Assembly: GCA_001449105.1 (NCBI GenBank)
Contig: LNIY01000084.1
Span: forward strand, 1 to 64,000
Origin: Caulobacter vibrioides
Lineage (GTDB): Bacteria > Pseudomonadota > Alphaproteobacteria > Caulobacterales > Caulobacteraceae
Direction of reading: 5' to 3'
Length of the DNA: 64,000 bases
Shown: positions 25,390-32,802 of the stretch, piece by piece
How positions within the stretch are numbered: position 1 is the first letter of the stretch
How the letters are laid out: the number at the start of each line of letters is the position of its first letter
The notes under the pieces: model-generated
Told to the model about the DNA's origin: nothing
The model's database searches: none
What the model saw: the letters and a program-made list of their open reading frames with translations, nothing else
Position numbers and translations under genes: made by a program

Positions 25390-26784
25390 TCAGGCTCCCT
25401 GTTCGTCGGCGAAGATGACCATCACCCGCGCGCCGCGGGCGATGATGGTTCCGGCCCCGGGCGACTGCACCATGGCCTGGCCGGGGGCCACGGCGGGGTT
25501 CAGGCCGCGCGGACCGGTGCTGGCCTCCAGCACCAGCCCCACCGAGGTCAGCACCCGGCGCACGGCGCTTTCGGTCAGCTGCAGCACGTCGGGCACGCGC
25601 GGGCCGTCGTCGCTGGCCGGCACTTTCTCGGGGATGAACTGGAACTTCAGGTCGCTCAGAGAGTCCTGCGGCAGGGCCTTCAGGGTCTCGGTGTCGGGGA
25701 ACTCCATGCTGCCGGTGTCGCGCAGCACGCCCTTGGCGCTGATCTGGATCGTGCCCAGCGAGAAGCCGGTGGGCTTCAGCGTCTTCTGGGCGGTGTCGAG
25801 CTGGGTGGCCATGTCGGTGGCCAGATCCGTGACGGCGACCGTCCGCAGCGTGGCGACGGCCGGATTGATCGCGCCTGTCGTTCCACCGACGGTTCCGGTG
25901 GTGGTCCCGGTCGTCGTGCCCAAGGTCGGCCGGGTCTTGATCTCCTCGATCTCCAGATCCTTGGCGACCAGCGTCGCGCGCAGGCCGGAGATCTCTTTCT
26001 CCTGATCGGCGACAACCCGCCCCCGCTCGACCAGCTGGGCGTCGCGCGTCGCCAGTTCCTGGTCGCGCTGGGCCAGGCGGGCGTTGACCTTGGCCGTCTC
26101 GTCGGCGGCCTGCGCCCGCACGGCGGCGACCTCGACCTTCTCGGCCCGCAGCGTCGCGATCTGGGCGTCGCGGGCGGCGAGGTCCTGGTCGTTCTTGGTC
26201 TTCGCGGCGGCGATCTGGGCGTCGCGTTCGGCCAGCTGCCTGGTCTGGGCGGCGATCTGGGTGTCGCGCGACGCCAGGTCCTGGTCGCTCTTGGCCAGGC
26301 GGGCGGTGAAGGTCTTGGTCGTGTCGTCCACCGCTTGGGCGCGGATGGACGCGGCGTCGATCGTCGGCGCTGCGGCGATCGGGGCGATCGGGGCGTCGGT
26401 GGCCACCACGCCGCCGATCGGGGTCGCCGTGCGCAGGGTGCGGGCCGACAGCGTGCGGGCGATCACCGTCTCGGCCACCGCCAGCCGACGGACCTGGCCG
26501 AAGTCGATGGTCAGGGCGCCGGTGCGGGCGTTGCGGGTGAATTCGGGACTGGCCGACATCACCGCCGCGCCTTCCACCAGCCGGAAGGCCGGGGCGAAGG
26601 GCAGGGTGTCGTCGGCCACGGCGCCCGCGCCCTTGGCGACGCCCGTGGCGTCGGTCTTGGCGCTGGAGACGCTGGCCCAGGCGCCGGCCTTCAGGTCGAA
26701 CAGCTGGACGTCCAGCGTCGCGCCGACGGCGAGGTTGCCGTCGGCGTCGGTCAGCCGCGCGGTCCAGGAGAAGGCGGTGCTCAT
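25390..26784 (-). CDS. Coiled-coil protein with C-terminal PASTA-like domain
   Basis: The 464-aa protein has an N-terminal beta domain (about 1-95), a long coiled coil (about 145-275) with repeated RDAQIA/RDQELA units, a Thr/Gly linker, and a C-terminal PASTA-like domain from VPDVLQLTESAVRRVL. Between linker and PASTA there is a weak copy of the operon module: DLATDMATQLDTAQKTL, then SLSDLKFQFIPEKVP. No export signal is visible. The ATG overlaps the previous stop by four bases. The length of the coiled coil suggests a spacer or scaffold; this is inference. Confidence 0.72.
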   Translation of the reverse strand: MSTAFSWTARLTDADGNLAVGATLDVQLFDLKAGAWASVSSAKTDATGVAKGAGAVADDTLPFAPAFRLVEGAAVMSASPEFTRNARTGALTIDFGQVRRLAVAETVIARTLSARTLRTATPIGGVVATDAPIAPIAAAPTIDAASIRAQAVDDTTKTFTARLAKSDQDLASRDTQIAAQTRQLAERDAQIAAAKTKNDQDLAARDAQIATLRAEKVEVAAVRAQAADETAKVNARLAQRDQELATRDAQLVERGRVVADQEKEISGLRATLVAKDLEIEEIKTRPTLGTTTGTTTGTVGGTTGAINPAVATLRTVAVTDLATDMATQLDTAQKTLKPTGFSLGTIQISAKGVLRDTGSMEFPDTETLKALPQDSLSDLKFQFIPEKVPASDDGPRVPDVLQLTESAVRRVLTSVGLVLEASTGPRGLNPAVAPGQAMVQSPGAGTIIARGARVMVIFADEQGA

Positions 26785-27434
26785 CCCACTTCCTCCAGCC
26801 CGACCACGCCTCGGCCGCTATAGGCGCCGATCGAGGCGACGACGACGACGACGGCGCGGGCCGGTTCCTTGGCGATCGACAAGGTGGCGAGGGCCCGGCC
26901 CTCGGCGTTGGTGCGCAGCAGGGCCTGCTGCAACCGGGTGCCGGGCTGGCGCACGAAGCTGGCCACGCCGCGCGCCGCCGACAGGGTGGCGCTGGCCGCG
27001 TCGTCGATGTTCAGCTCGACCGGCTGGTCGGCCAGCACCTCGCCGGCGCTGTTGGTGACCAGCACCGACAGGTGGGCCAGGCCCCCGATGTTGCCGCCGC
27101 CCGAGACGGCGATGCGCGGGGTCGGCAGGCCCTCGCCGGGCGGAGTGGCCACCAGCCGGCCGCTGATCGTGCTGCTGACCTGCTGGTTGGTGCTGTTCTG
27201 GTCCTTGGCGGTGAACAGCAGGGCGATCGGGCGGCCGCCGCTGTCGGCCTTGGTCTGCATGTCGACCTTGATCGAGAAGTCGAGGAACGGCAGCTGGTAC
27301 CCGCCCAGCGGCGCGCCGCTGGCGTCGACCTTGGGGCCGCTGTTGAGCGCCAGCTGCGCCTCGCGCACCCCCTCGGCCAGGGCGACCAGAAGCTCTTCGA
27401 TCGAATTGCCGACGAAGCGGCTCTCGGCCGGCAT
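26781..27434 (-). CDS. Divergent PTFY-module protein with Ig-like C-terminal domain
   Basis: The 217-aa protein starts with the module helix (IEELLVALAEGVREAQLALN). It has strand LPFLDFSIKVDMQTK in place of the PTFYxF segment, then closes with SGRLVATPPG. Residues about 105-210 look like a bacterial Ig-like or invasin-type beta domain (HLSVLVTNSAGEVLADQPVE). The overall form recalls DUF2589 proteins, but I cannot confirm that by search. The start ATG overlaps the stop of the upstream gene (TGATG). It has no signal peptide. Function unknown. Confidence 0.7.
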   Translation of the reverse strand: MPAESRFVGNSIEELLVALAEGVREAQLALNSGPKVDASGAPLGGYQLPFLDFSIKVDMQTKADSGGRPIALLFTAKDQNSTNQQVSSTISGRLVATPPGEGLPTPRIAVSGGGNIGGLAHLSVLVTNSAGEVLADQPVELNIDDAASATLSAARGVASFVRQPGTRLQQALLRTNAEGRALATLSIAKEPARAVVVVVASIGAYSGRGVVGLEEVG

Positions 27435-28582
27435 CAGGCGTCTCCCTCGGAACTGTCGCGGGACTCTTCGGAACGCTTGGCTTTCAGGCGTTCCAGGGCG
27501 CGATCGCGGCGGGCGTCGTCGCGCGCCTCGTCGGCTTCCTTCAGTTCGCGGACGTCGCTGGCCATCTCGCGAAGGCGGTCGGCCTTCTCGCCGAAGTCGG
27601 CGAGTTCGCCGACATAGGACGACAGCTTGCGGGCCGTCTCGCGCACATAGGGGTCGGCGCGGCCCAGGCCCGGGATGCGCTCGCGCGCCCGCTCGACCCA
27701 GTCGGACGGGATGGCGTCGCGGGCGCCGTCGAGCGCGCGTTCGGCGGCGGCGTAGGCCTTGCGGCCGCGGCTGACCATGTCGCGGGCCTTGGCCAGGCGG
27801 CGGTCCAGCGGGTCGCTGACGGTCGCCGCGCGGGGGCGTTCGGCGGGGTCGCGCAGCGCGCGGCCGGCGTCGCGCAGGCCGCGTCCGGCGTCGGCCAGCG
27901 ACGACAGGCGGCGCGACGGCTCGGTCGCTGGGACGTCCTCGCGCCGGGCGGCCAGGCGCTCCCAGGGGGCTTCGCGCGGCGAGGCGGCGGGGCGTTCCCA
28001 CGGCGTTTCCCGAGGCGTGGCGGCGGGACGTTCCCAGGCCGCCTCGCGGGGCGAAGCCGGCGCTCGCTCCCACGCCGCTTCACGCGGGGAGGGGGCGGGG
28101 CGCTCGAACACCTCGGCCGGATTGAAGCGCCGAAGGTCGGGAGTCAGGTCGCCCGGCGTCGGCCGCACCTGCTCGCCCGGCGTGCCGCGCAGGCCTTCGC
28201 CGGCCGTGGCGCGCAGGGCGTCGGCGGTCGTGCCCCGCAGCGACGGCGGCAAGGCCGGCGGATGCGGATCCGGGCGCGGACCGGCGGCGGCGCGCGCGGC
28301 GTCGCGGCCGGCGCTCCAGCGTTCCAGCTCGGCCCGGCGCTGGTTCAGCGGCGTGACGGCGTAGCGTGGATCGCCGAGCGCGCCCTGGCCGGTCAGCTGG
28401 GCCATCTTGCCCTCCAGCGCCTGGCGTTCGGCCAGCAGCCGCGCCAGGTTCGGCGACACGGCGGCCGGATCGGCGCCCGGCGGCAGGCCGACGGACGGAG
28501 AGGGGGGCGCGCGGGCCGGCGCAGGCGCCGGCGTCGGCGCCTTGGCGCGACGCAGCGCGTCCTTCCAGGGCGGATCGCTCAT
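27434..28582 (-). CDS. Arg/Pro-rich repeat protein with helical C-terminus
   Basis: The 382-aa protein has no recognised domain. The N-terminal 110 residues are Pro/Ala-rich. An eight-residue repeat of the LRGTTADA/LRATAGEG type runs about 115-146. Four 12-residue repeats of the ERPAPSPREAAW type cover 160-207, and a charged helical region (about 225-382) ends in SSEGDA. It is likely to be largely disordered up to about residue 215, with a coiled-coil tail. It overlaps both neighbours by 1-4 bases, so it is translated with the operon. An adaptor or linker role is only a guess. Confidence 0.7.
   Translation of the reverse strand: MSDPPWKDALRRAKAPTPAPAPARAPPSPSVGLPPGADPAAVSPNLARLLAERQALEGKMAQLTGQGALGDPRYAVTPLNQRRAELERWSAGRDAARAAAGPRPDPHPPALPPSLRGTTADALRATAGEGLRGTPGEQVRPTPGDLTPDLRRFNPAEVFERPAPSPREAAWERAPASPREAAWERPAATPRETPWERPAASPREAPWERLAARREDVPATEPSRRLSSLADAGRGLRDAGRALRDPAERPRAATVSDPLDRRLAKARDMVSRGRKAYAAAERALDGARDAIPSDWVERARERIPGLGRADPYVRETARKLSSYVGELADFGEKADRLREMASDVRELKEADEARDDARRDRALERLKAKRSEESRDSSEGDA
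27962..28105 (-). repeat. Four 36-bp tandem coding repeats (ERPAxSPREAxW units)
   Basis: Codons 160-207 of the Arg/Pro-rich gene encode four 12-residue units: ERPAPSPREAAW, ERAPASPREAAW, ERPAATPRETPW and ERPAASPREAPW, followed by a partial ERLAARRED. The Trp spacing is exactly 12. Such tandem units can vary in number between strains. Confidence 0.85.
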
Positions 28583-29148
28583 CCGTCGTCGTCTTCCTTG
28601 GGCGGCTCGGCGGCGGCGCGCCGCTGCTCGATCAGGGCGCGGACGCGCTCTTCGAACAGGGCCGGCGGCGGGATCGGCACCAGCTTGGTGCGCATCAGGC
28701 TCGAGCCCTCGGCGCTGTACTGGTACTTGGCCGCGTAGCTGGCGCTGACGCTGCTGGCGCTGACCGCGCCGCCGCCGCCGAACGGCGTCCAGAAGCCGCC
28801 CGCCTTGACCGTCGTGGCGCTGCTGCTGCGCTTGATCTCGGTCTCGGACTTGAACGAGATCGACATCTTCAGCTCGATGACGGTGTCGACGAACTGATAG
28901 AAGGTCGGGGTGAAGCCCAGCTCCAGCAGGCTGTATTCCTGCCCGTCGCCGAACTTGACCATGAAACTCTTGGACTTGGCGCCTTCGCCGTCCTTCTCCT
29001 CGTCGGCGTCCTCGTCATAGCCGGCCATCATCCGGGCGATGCGGAGCGATACGAGGTCGAGTTGGAGCTGGGCGGTGGCGATGCCCACACCCAGGCGCTG
29101 CACCATCTCCGGGAAGGGGACGGCGAGCAGTTCTGTGCCCACGCTCAT
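28579..29148 (-). CDS. PTFY-module protein B
   Basis: The 189-aa protein is a near-minimal form of the shared module. It has helix MVQRLGVGIATAQLQLDLVS (14-33), an acidic loop, GFTPTFYQF (78-86), strand IELKMSISFK, a Ser/Gly/Phe-rich middle (GGFWTPFGGGG), then YQYSAEGSSLMRTKLVPIPP and a charged tail. It is most similar to the upstream paralogue at 29170 (both have YSAEGSSL(M/L)RTKLVPIP), so the two are probably recent duplicates. A GGAGGA ribosome-binding site precedes the ATG. No signal peptide; function unknown. Confidence 0.75.
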   Translation of the reverse strand: MSVGTELLAVPFPEMVQRLGVGIATAQLQLDLVSLRIARMMAGYDEDADEEKDGEGAKSKSFMVKFGDGQEYSLLELGFTPTFYQFVDTVIELKMSISFKSETEIKRSSSATTVKAGGFWTPFGGGGAVSASSVSASYAAKYQYSAEGSSLMRTKLVPIPPPALFEERVRALIEQRRAAAEPPKEDDDG

Positions 29149-29169
29149 GGCGCGTCCTCCGTCCGGGGA

Positions 29170-29931
29170 TTAGTCGTCCTTCTTCTCTTCCTTGCCCAGC
29201 TTGGCGTCGAGCAGGCGGCGGCGACGCTCGACCTCCTCGTCCAGCTGGCGGCGGATGCGCTCTTCCAGGATGGCCGGCTGCGGGATCGGCACCAGCTTGG
29301 TGCGCAGCAGGCTCGAGCCCTCGGCCGAGTAGCTGTATTTCGAGGAGTAGGTGGCGTCGACCTGGCTGGTCGTGACCTGGGTGCTGTTACTGGTGCCGGC
29401 CCGGCCGCGGAACAGGCTCCAGCTGAAGCTCGAACCCTTGGTCGTCACCTGGTTGGAGTAGCGCGAGGTGTGGCTCGACTCGCTGGTGTGGGTGATCTTG
29501 ATGGCGATCTTCACCTCGATGATCGTGTCGACGAACTGGTAGAAGGTCGGCGAGAAGCCCAGCTCCAGCATCGACAGCCGCGTCGGGACGCGGATGAGGG
29601 TCTTGGGATCTTCCTTGTTTTTGACGAGCTCGGCCTTCTGGGTCTCGATGACCTTGACCAGCGCCGCGGTGTCGCCGCCCGAGATGGCGTTGTCGGCCTC
29701 GATATAGGCCAGGGCGTCCGTGGGGGTCATCAGGTCGTAGCCGAAGAAGATCCGGCTGTCGTCGAAGGTGGTGTTGCCCTCGTCGTCGGTGACGGTCTGC
29801 AGGCCGCCCATCATCTCGGCGACCTCGATGCTGTTGGCGTCCAGCTTGATCTGGCCCTCGGCGATGGCGAAGGCCATCTGCCGGATCATGTCCCCCATGG
29901 GGACGTTCAGAAGTTCTCTCCCGATCGACAT
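29170..29931 (-). CDS. PTFY-module protein C
   Basis: The 253-aa protein shares the module: helix MIRQMAFAIAEGQIKLDANS, GFSPTFYQF at 125-133, strand IIEVKIAIKITH, a Ser/Thr-rich middle (SSFSWSLFRGRAGTS) and SYSAEGSSLLRTKLVPIP. Between helix and motif it has an extra segment of about 70 residues that mixes helix and charged turns (FFGYDLMTPTDALAYIEAD). It ends in a basic/acidic coiled tail. There is no export signal. It lies 12 bp after the stop of paralogue D and 21 bp before the start of B. Confidence 0.75.
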   Translation of the reverse strand: MSIGRELLNVPMGDMIRQMAFAIAEGQIKLDANSIEVAEMMGGLQTVTDDEGNTTFDDSRIFFGYDLMTPTDALAYIEADNAISGGDTAALVKVIETQKAELVKNKEDPKTLIRVPTRLSMLELGFSPTFYQFVDTIIEVKIAIKITHTSESSHTSRYSNQVTTKGSSFSWSLFRGRAGTSNSTQVTTSQVDATYSSKYSYSAEGSSLLRTKLVPIPQPAILEERIRRQLDEEVERRRRLLDAKLGKEEKKDD

Positions 29932-29943
29932 GTCTGGTCCTTC

Positions 29944-30432
29944 CTAGGGATTGGGTTCGGGCGCAGGCGCGGGCGCGCCCTCGCTGATCTTGCGGAGCAG
30001 GGTTTCGAGGTTCTCGGGCGGCGGCAGGCTGACCAGCCGGGCCGCGATCGAGCTCATGCCCTCGGCGCTGACCGAGAACTTGCGCGCGTAGCTGACGTTG
30101 ACCGAGGCGGCGACCATGACGAAGCCGGCCTGGACGCCGACCGTGGCCCCGGCCGAGACGCCGAACTCGGTGCTCTCGGTCATGCTGAACGAGAGCTTGG
30201 CCTCCACCGTCGCCTCGGTGAAGCTGTAGAAGGTGGGCGTGAAGCCCAGCGAGATCAGGTTGTGCGTCTCGCCGCCGAGCTCGATCTCGGCCTCGGCCAT
30301 GGCCTTGGCCGTCTCGATGCTGTTGCGGTCGAGCGCCGACTGGGCCTGGGCGATGGCGATGCCCAGGCGCTCGATGATCTGCGGCAGCGGCGCCGAGAGC
30401 AGCTGCCGGGTGACGGAAGCGGTCTCGCTCAT
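29944..30432 (-). CDS. PTFY-module protein D (shortest member)
   Basis: The 162-aa protein is the simplest full copy of the module: helix PQIIERLGIAIAQAQSALDR (16-35), GFTPTFYSF (63-71), strands VEAKLSFSMTES and VSYARKFSVSAEG, the closing strand ARLVSLPPPENL, and an Ala/Pro tail. It is useful as the reference for the family. Its ATG overlaps the stop of the OmpA-containing paralogue by four bases (ATGA). The pattern of one helix and several beta strands suggests a small beta-sandwich subunit; the fold is inferred. Confidence 0.78.
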   Translation of the reverse strand: MSETASVTRQLLSAPLPQIIERLGIAIAQAQSALDRNSIETAKAMAEAEIELGGETHNLISLGFTPTFYSFTEATVEAKLSFSMTESTEFGVSAGATVGVQAGFVMVAASVNVSYARKFSVSAEGMSSIAARLVSLPPPENLETLLRKISEGAPAPAPEPNP

Positions 30433-32225
30433 GGGGTGGGCGTCGGCGTGGGCGTCGGGGTCGAATCCTTGGCCGGCGTCAGGAACGTCTTGATTTCTTC
30501 CAGGAACTCGACGGGCGCGGGCACGGCGACGATGCGGGCCGAGATGCTGCTGTTGCCGTTGATCGACTGCTCGAACTGCCGGCTGGTGCGGTAGTCGACC
30601 GACAGGCCGACGGCGACCGAGACCTTGGGCTTGTCGGCGCTGGCGGTCGGGGCGGCCGCGATCTTGTCCAGCGCCTTGGTGACGCTGGCGCCCTCGGCGG
30701 CCGACAGGGCGATGTCGTTGGCCGACAGGGTGACGAGGTTGATGATCACCGCGTCCTTGGCGTCGGAGAAGCTGACCACGCCGCCCTTGCGCACGGCGCG
30801 CACGCCGTGGGTGGCGCTGCCGGCGTTGACGTCGCGCGCCAGGTTGAAGGCGTAGGCCTGGGGCGAGTTGGCCTCGAGCGTCGCCCCGCCGTCGCTGGCG
30901 GCCGCGCCGCTGATGGCGACTTCGGTGTCCGAGGCCCCGACCTTCACCGCCGTGCCGTCCACCGGCACGGCCTCGAAGTGGCGCACGATGATGAAGCCGT
31001 TGCCGCCGCCCGAGCTGGTCTTGTCCGGCGTCGGCGTGGCCTGCAGCTGGGTTCCGGCCGACTCGACCACCACCAGCAGATCGTTGGAGTCGGCCAGCAT
31101 CACCTCGGCGCGGCGGAACTGCTGGTTGGCGACCTTGTCGTCCGTCCCCAGCCATCGGCTCTCGCCGCGGCTTTCGGTCTTGCGGATCTGGCTGGACTTC
31201 ACGCCGTTGTCGATCAGGAACGCAGCGACCTTGTTGGCGCGGTCCTGGCCCAGTTTCAGGTTGTAGGCGTCGCCGCCCTGGCGGTCGGTGAAGCCGATGA
31301 CGTCGACGGTGGCGCCATTGGCCTTCAAGGCCCGGGCGACCGGGGTCAGTTCGTCGATCGCTTCCTTCTTCAGGTCGGACTTGTCGGTGTCGAACAGCGC
31401 CAGGCCCAGGGTGCCGCCGCCGACCGGCAGGTCGGAGCCGACCGGGTCGCGCAGCAGCTTGGCCTTGAAGCCGCCCAGCGCGTTGATCTGGCTGGCCACC
31501 GCGCGGGCGTAGAGCAGGCTGTTGGCCTTGGCCTCGACCTTGGTGCTCTTGCCCGAGGCCAGCACGAACTCCTCGCTGGTCTTGTCGGGCGGGGTCTCGA
31601 TGATGCGGATGACGCCGAGACTGGACTCCGTGGCGGCGTAGAACGCCACGCTGGTGTCGGTCTTGATCGGGTTCTTGGCGTTGTCGGGGAGCAGCTTGAA
31701 CGGCACCTTGGTGCGCTTGGCGCTGACATAGGCGCGCTCGAACTTTCCCGAAGGCGTGCCGAGCTTCTTGGCCAGGTCCTCGGCCGCGGCCTCGACGTCG
31801 GCGCCGGCGGCGTCGGTCTTGGTTCCGTCGACGGTGACGCTGGCGGGCAGGCTCTTGAGCGTGATCTGGGCCTCGCGGGCGCTGGCGGGGGCCTGGGGGC
31901 CGCCCTGGCCGAAGCCGAAGTCCAGCTTGCCGCCGATGCCGAAGGCGCTGGCCTCGCCGACCTTCATGGTCAGCTGCATCGAGACCGACAGGTCGGCGTG
32001 CTGGTAGTGGTAGAAGGGCGGCGACAGGCCCAGCTGCAGCAGGCTCTTGCCGCCGAGGCCGGGGCGCGGTTCGACGTACTCGCCGACCTGGGCCAGGCTG
32101 TTGAGGTCGAGCGCCTTCTGGGCGTCGGCGATCGACAGGCCCATGGCCTTGATGAACTCGGCGACGCTGGCGTCGGCCAGGATCTGGCCGGGCGTCATCT
32201 TCTCGATGGGGTTCTCGTCAGCCAT
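30429..32225 (-). CDS. PTFY-module protein E with a nested OmpA-like domain
   Basis: The 598-aa protein starts with the module helix (VAEFIKAMGLSIADAQKALD, 21-40) and the variant motif GLSPPFYHY (66-74). The module resumes only at 534-583 (SVDYRTSRQFEQSINGNSSI, then ARIVAVPAPVEFLEEI). About 420 residues lie between. They include an OmpA/MotB-like domain (about 271-380: ALFDTDKSDLKKEA, GFTDRQGGDAYNLKLGQDRA, FRRAEVML) and a Val/Ala-rich beta region. OmpA-like domains normally bind peptidoglycan, yet there is no signal peptide. The C-terminus is a TPTPTPTP run. An AAGGAG ribosome-binding site lies inside the end of the previous gene. Confidence 0.8.
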   Translation of the reverse strand: MADENPIEKMTPGQILADASVAEFIKAMGLSIADAQKALDLNSLAQVGEYVEPRPGLGGKSLLQLGLSPPFYHYQHADLSVSMQLTMKVGEASAFGIGGKLDFGFGQGGPQAPASAREAQITLKSLPASVTVDGTKTDAAGADVEAAAEDLAKKLGTPSGKFERAYVSAKRTKVPFKLLPDNAKNPIKTDTSVAFYAATESSLGVIRIIETPPDKTSEEFVLASGKSTKVEAKANSLLYARAVASQINALGGFKAKLLRDPVGSDLPVGGGTLGLALFDTDKSDLKKEAIDELTPVARALKANGATVDVIGFTDRQGGDAYNLKLGQDRANKVAAFLIDNGVKSSQIRKTESRGESRWLGTDDKVANQQFRRAEVMLADSNDLLVVVESAGTQLQATPTPDKTSSGGGNGFIIVRHFEAVPVDGTAVKVGASDTEVAISGAAASDGGATLEANSPQAYAFNLARDVNAGSATHGVRAVRKGGVVSFSDAKDAVIINLVTLSANDIALSAAEGASVTKALDKIAAAPTASADKPKVSVAVGLSVDYRTSRQFEQSINGNSSISARIVAVPAPVEFLEEIKTFLTPAKDSTPTPTPTPTP

Positions 32226-32802
32226 GCATCGGCTCCTTGGTCAGCGGCTCCGTGAGCGCAGCGGGGGACTCGCAGGCGCGCGCCCGGTCGACGGTGTCGG
32301 CGCGCACGGTCCAGTAGCCGTGGACGCGCTGGGCTTCGGACAGCCGGCCGGCGGGCACGCCGAGGCCGCGGGCGGTCCAGGCCAGAAGGCTGCGGGAAAG
32401 GGGCAGGGCCTCGTCCAGGGCGACGGCCGCCGTCAGGCTTTCGCGGGCGGCGGTCACGTCGCCGGCCTGCAACTCGTTGACGCCCTTGCGTTCCAGCAGG
32501 CAGGCGCGGTCGCGGCGCTGGAAGTCGCTGGGCGTGCCGTCGCCCAGTTCGGCGGCCGCGCTGCTGGCGGCTTCGCCGGCCAGGATGGCGGCCTGCTGGT
32601 GGGCGCCGGTGCGCTCCAGGCTTTCCAGTACGCAGTGCAGATAGTGGCGGGCGAATATCTGCGGGGCGCGCACGCCATGGGCCAGGCGCAGGGCCTCGCG
32701 ATACTTGGCCAGGGCCTGGTCGTGGCGGCCCTTCAGCGCCAGGACCTTGCCGGCTTCGGCGACGCCGGCGTGCAGGCGATGGATGTCGGGGGCGCCGGTC
32801 AT
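32218..32802 (-). CDS. TPR-like helical protein
   Basis: The 194-aa protein consists of paired helices of TPR character: AGKVLALKGRHDQALAKYRE, then HYLHCVLESLERTGAHQQAA and RKGVNELQAGDVTAARESL. These match the alternating small/large residue pattern of tetratricopeptide repeats. Such proteins assist assembly by binding partners. It overlaps its upstream neighbour by four bases and its downstream neighbour by eight. No signal peptide. It may act as a chaperone or assembly factor for the operon products; this is inference. Confidence 0.72.
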   Translation of the reverse strand: MTGAPDIHRLHAGVAEAGKVLALKGRHDQALAKYREALRLAHGVRAPQIFARHYLHCVLESLERTGAHQQAAILAGEAASSAAAELGDGTPSDFQRRDRACLLERKGVNELQAGDVTAARESLTAAVALDEALPLSRSLLAWTARGLGVPAGRLSEAQRVHGYWTVRADTVDRARACESPAALTEPLTKEPMHG

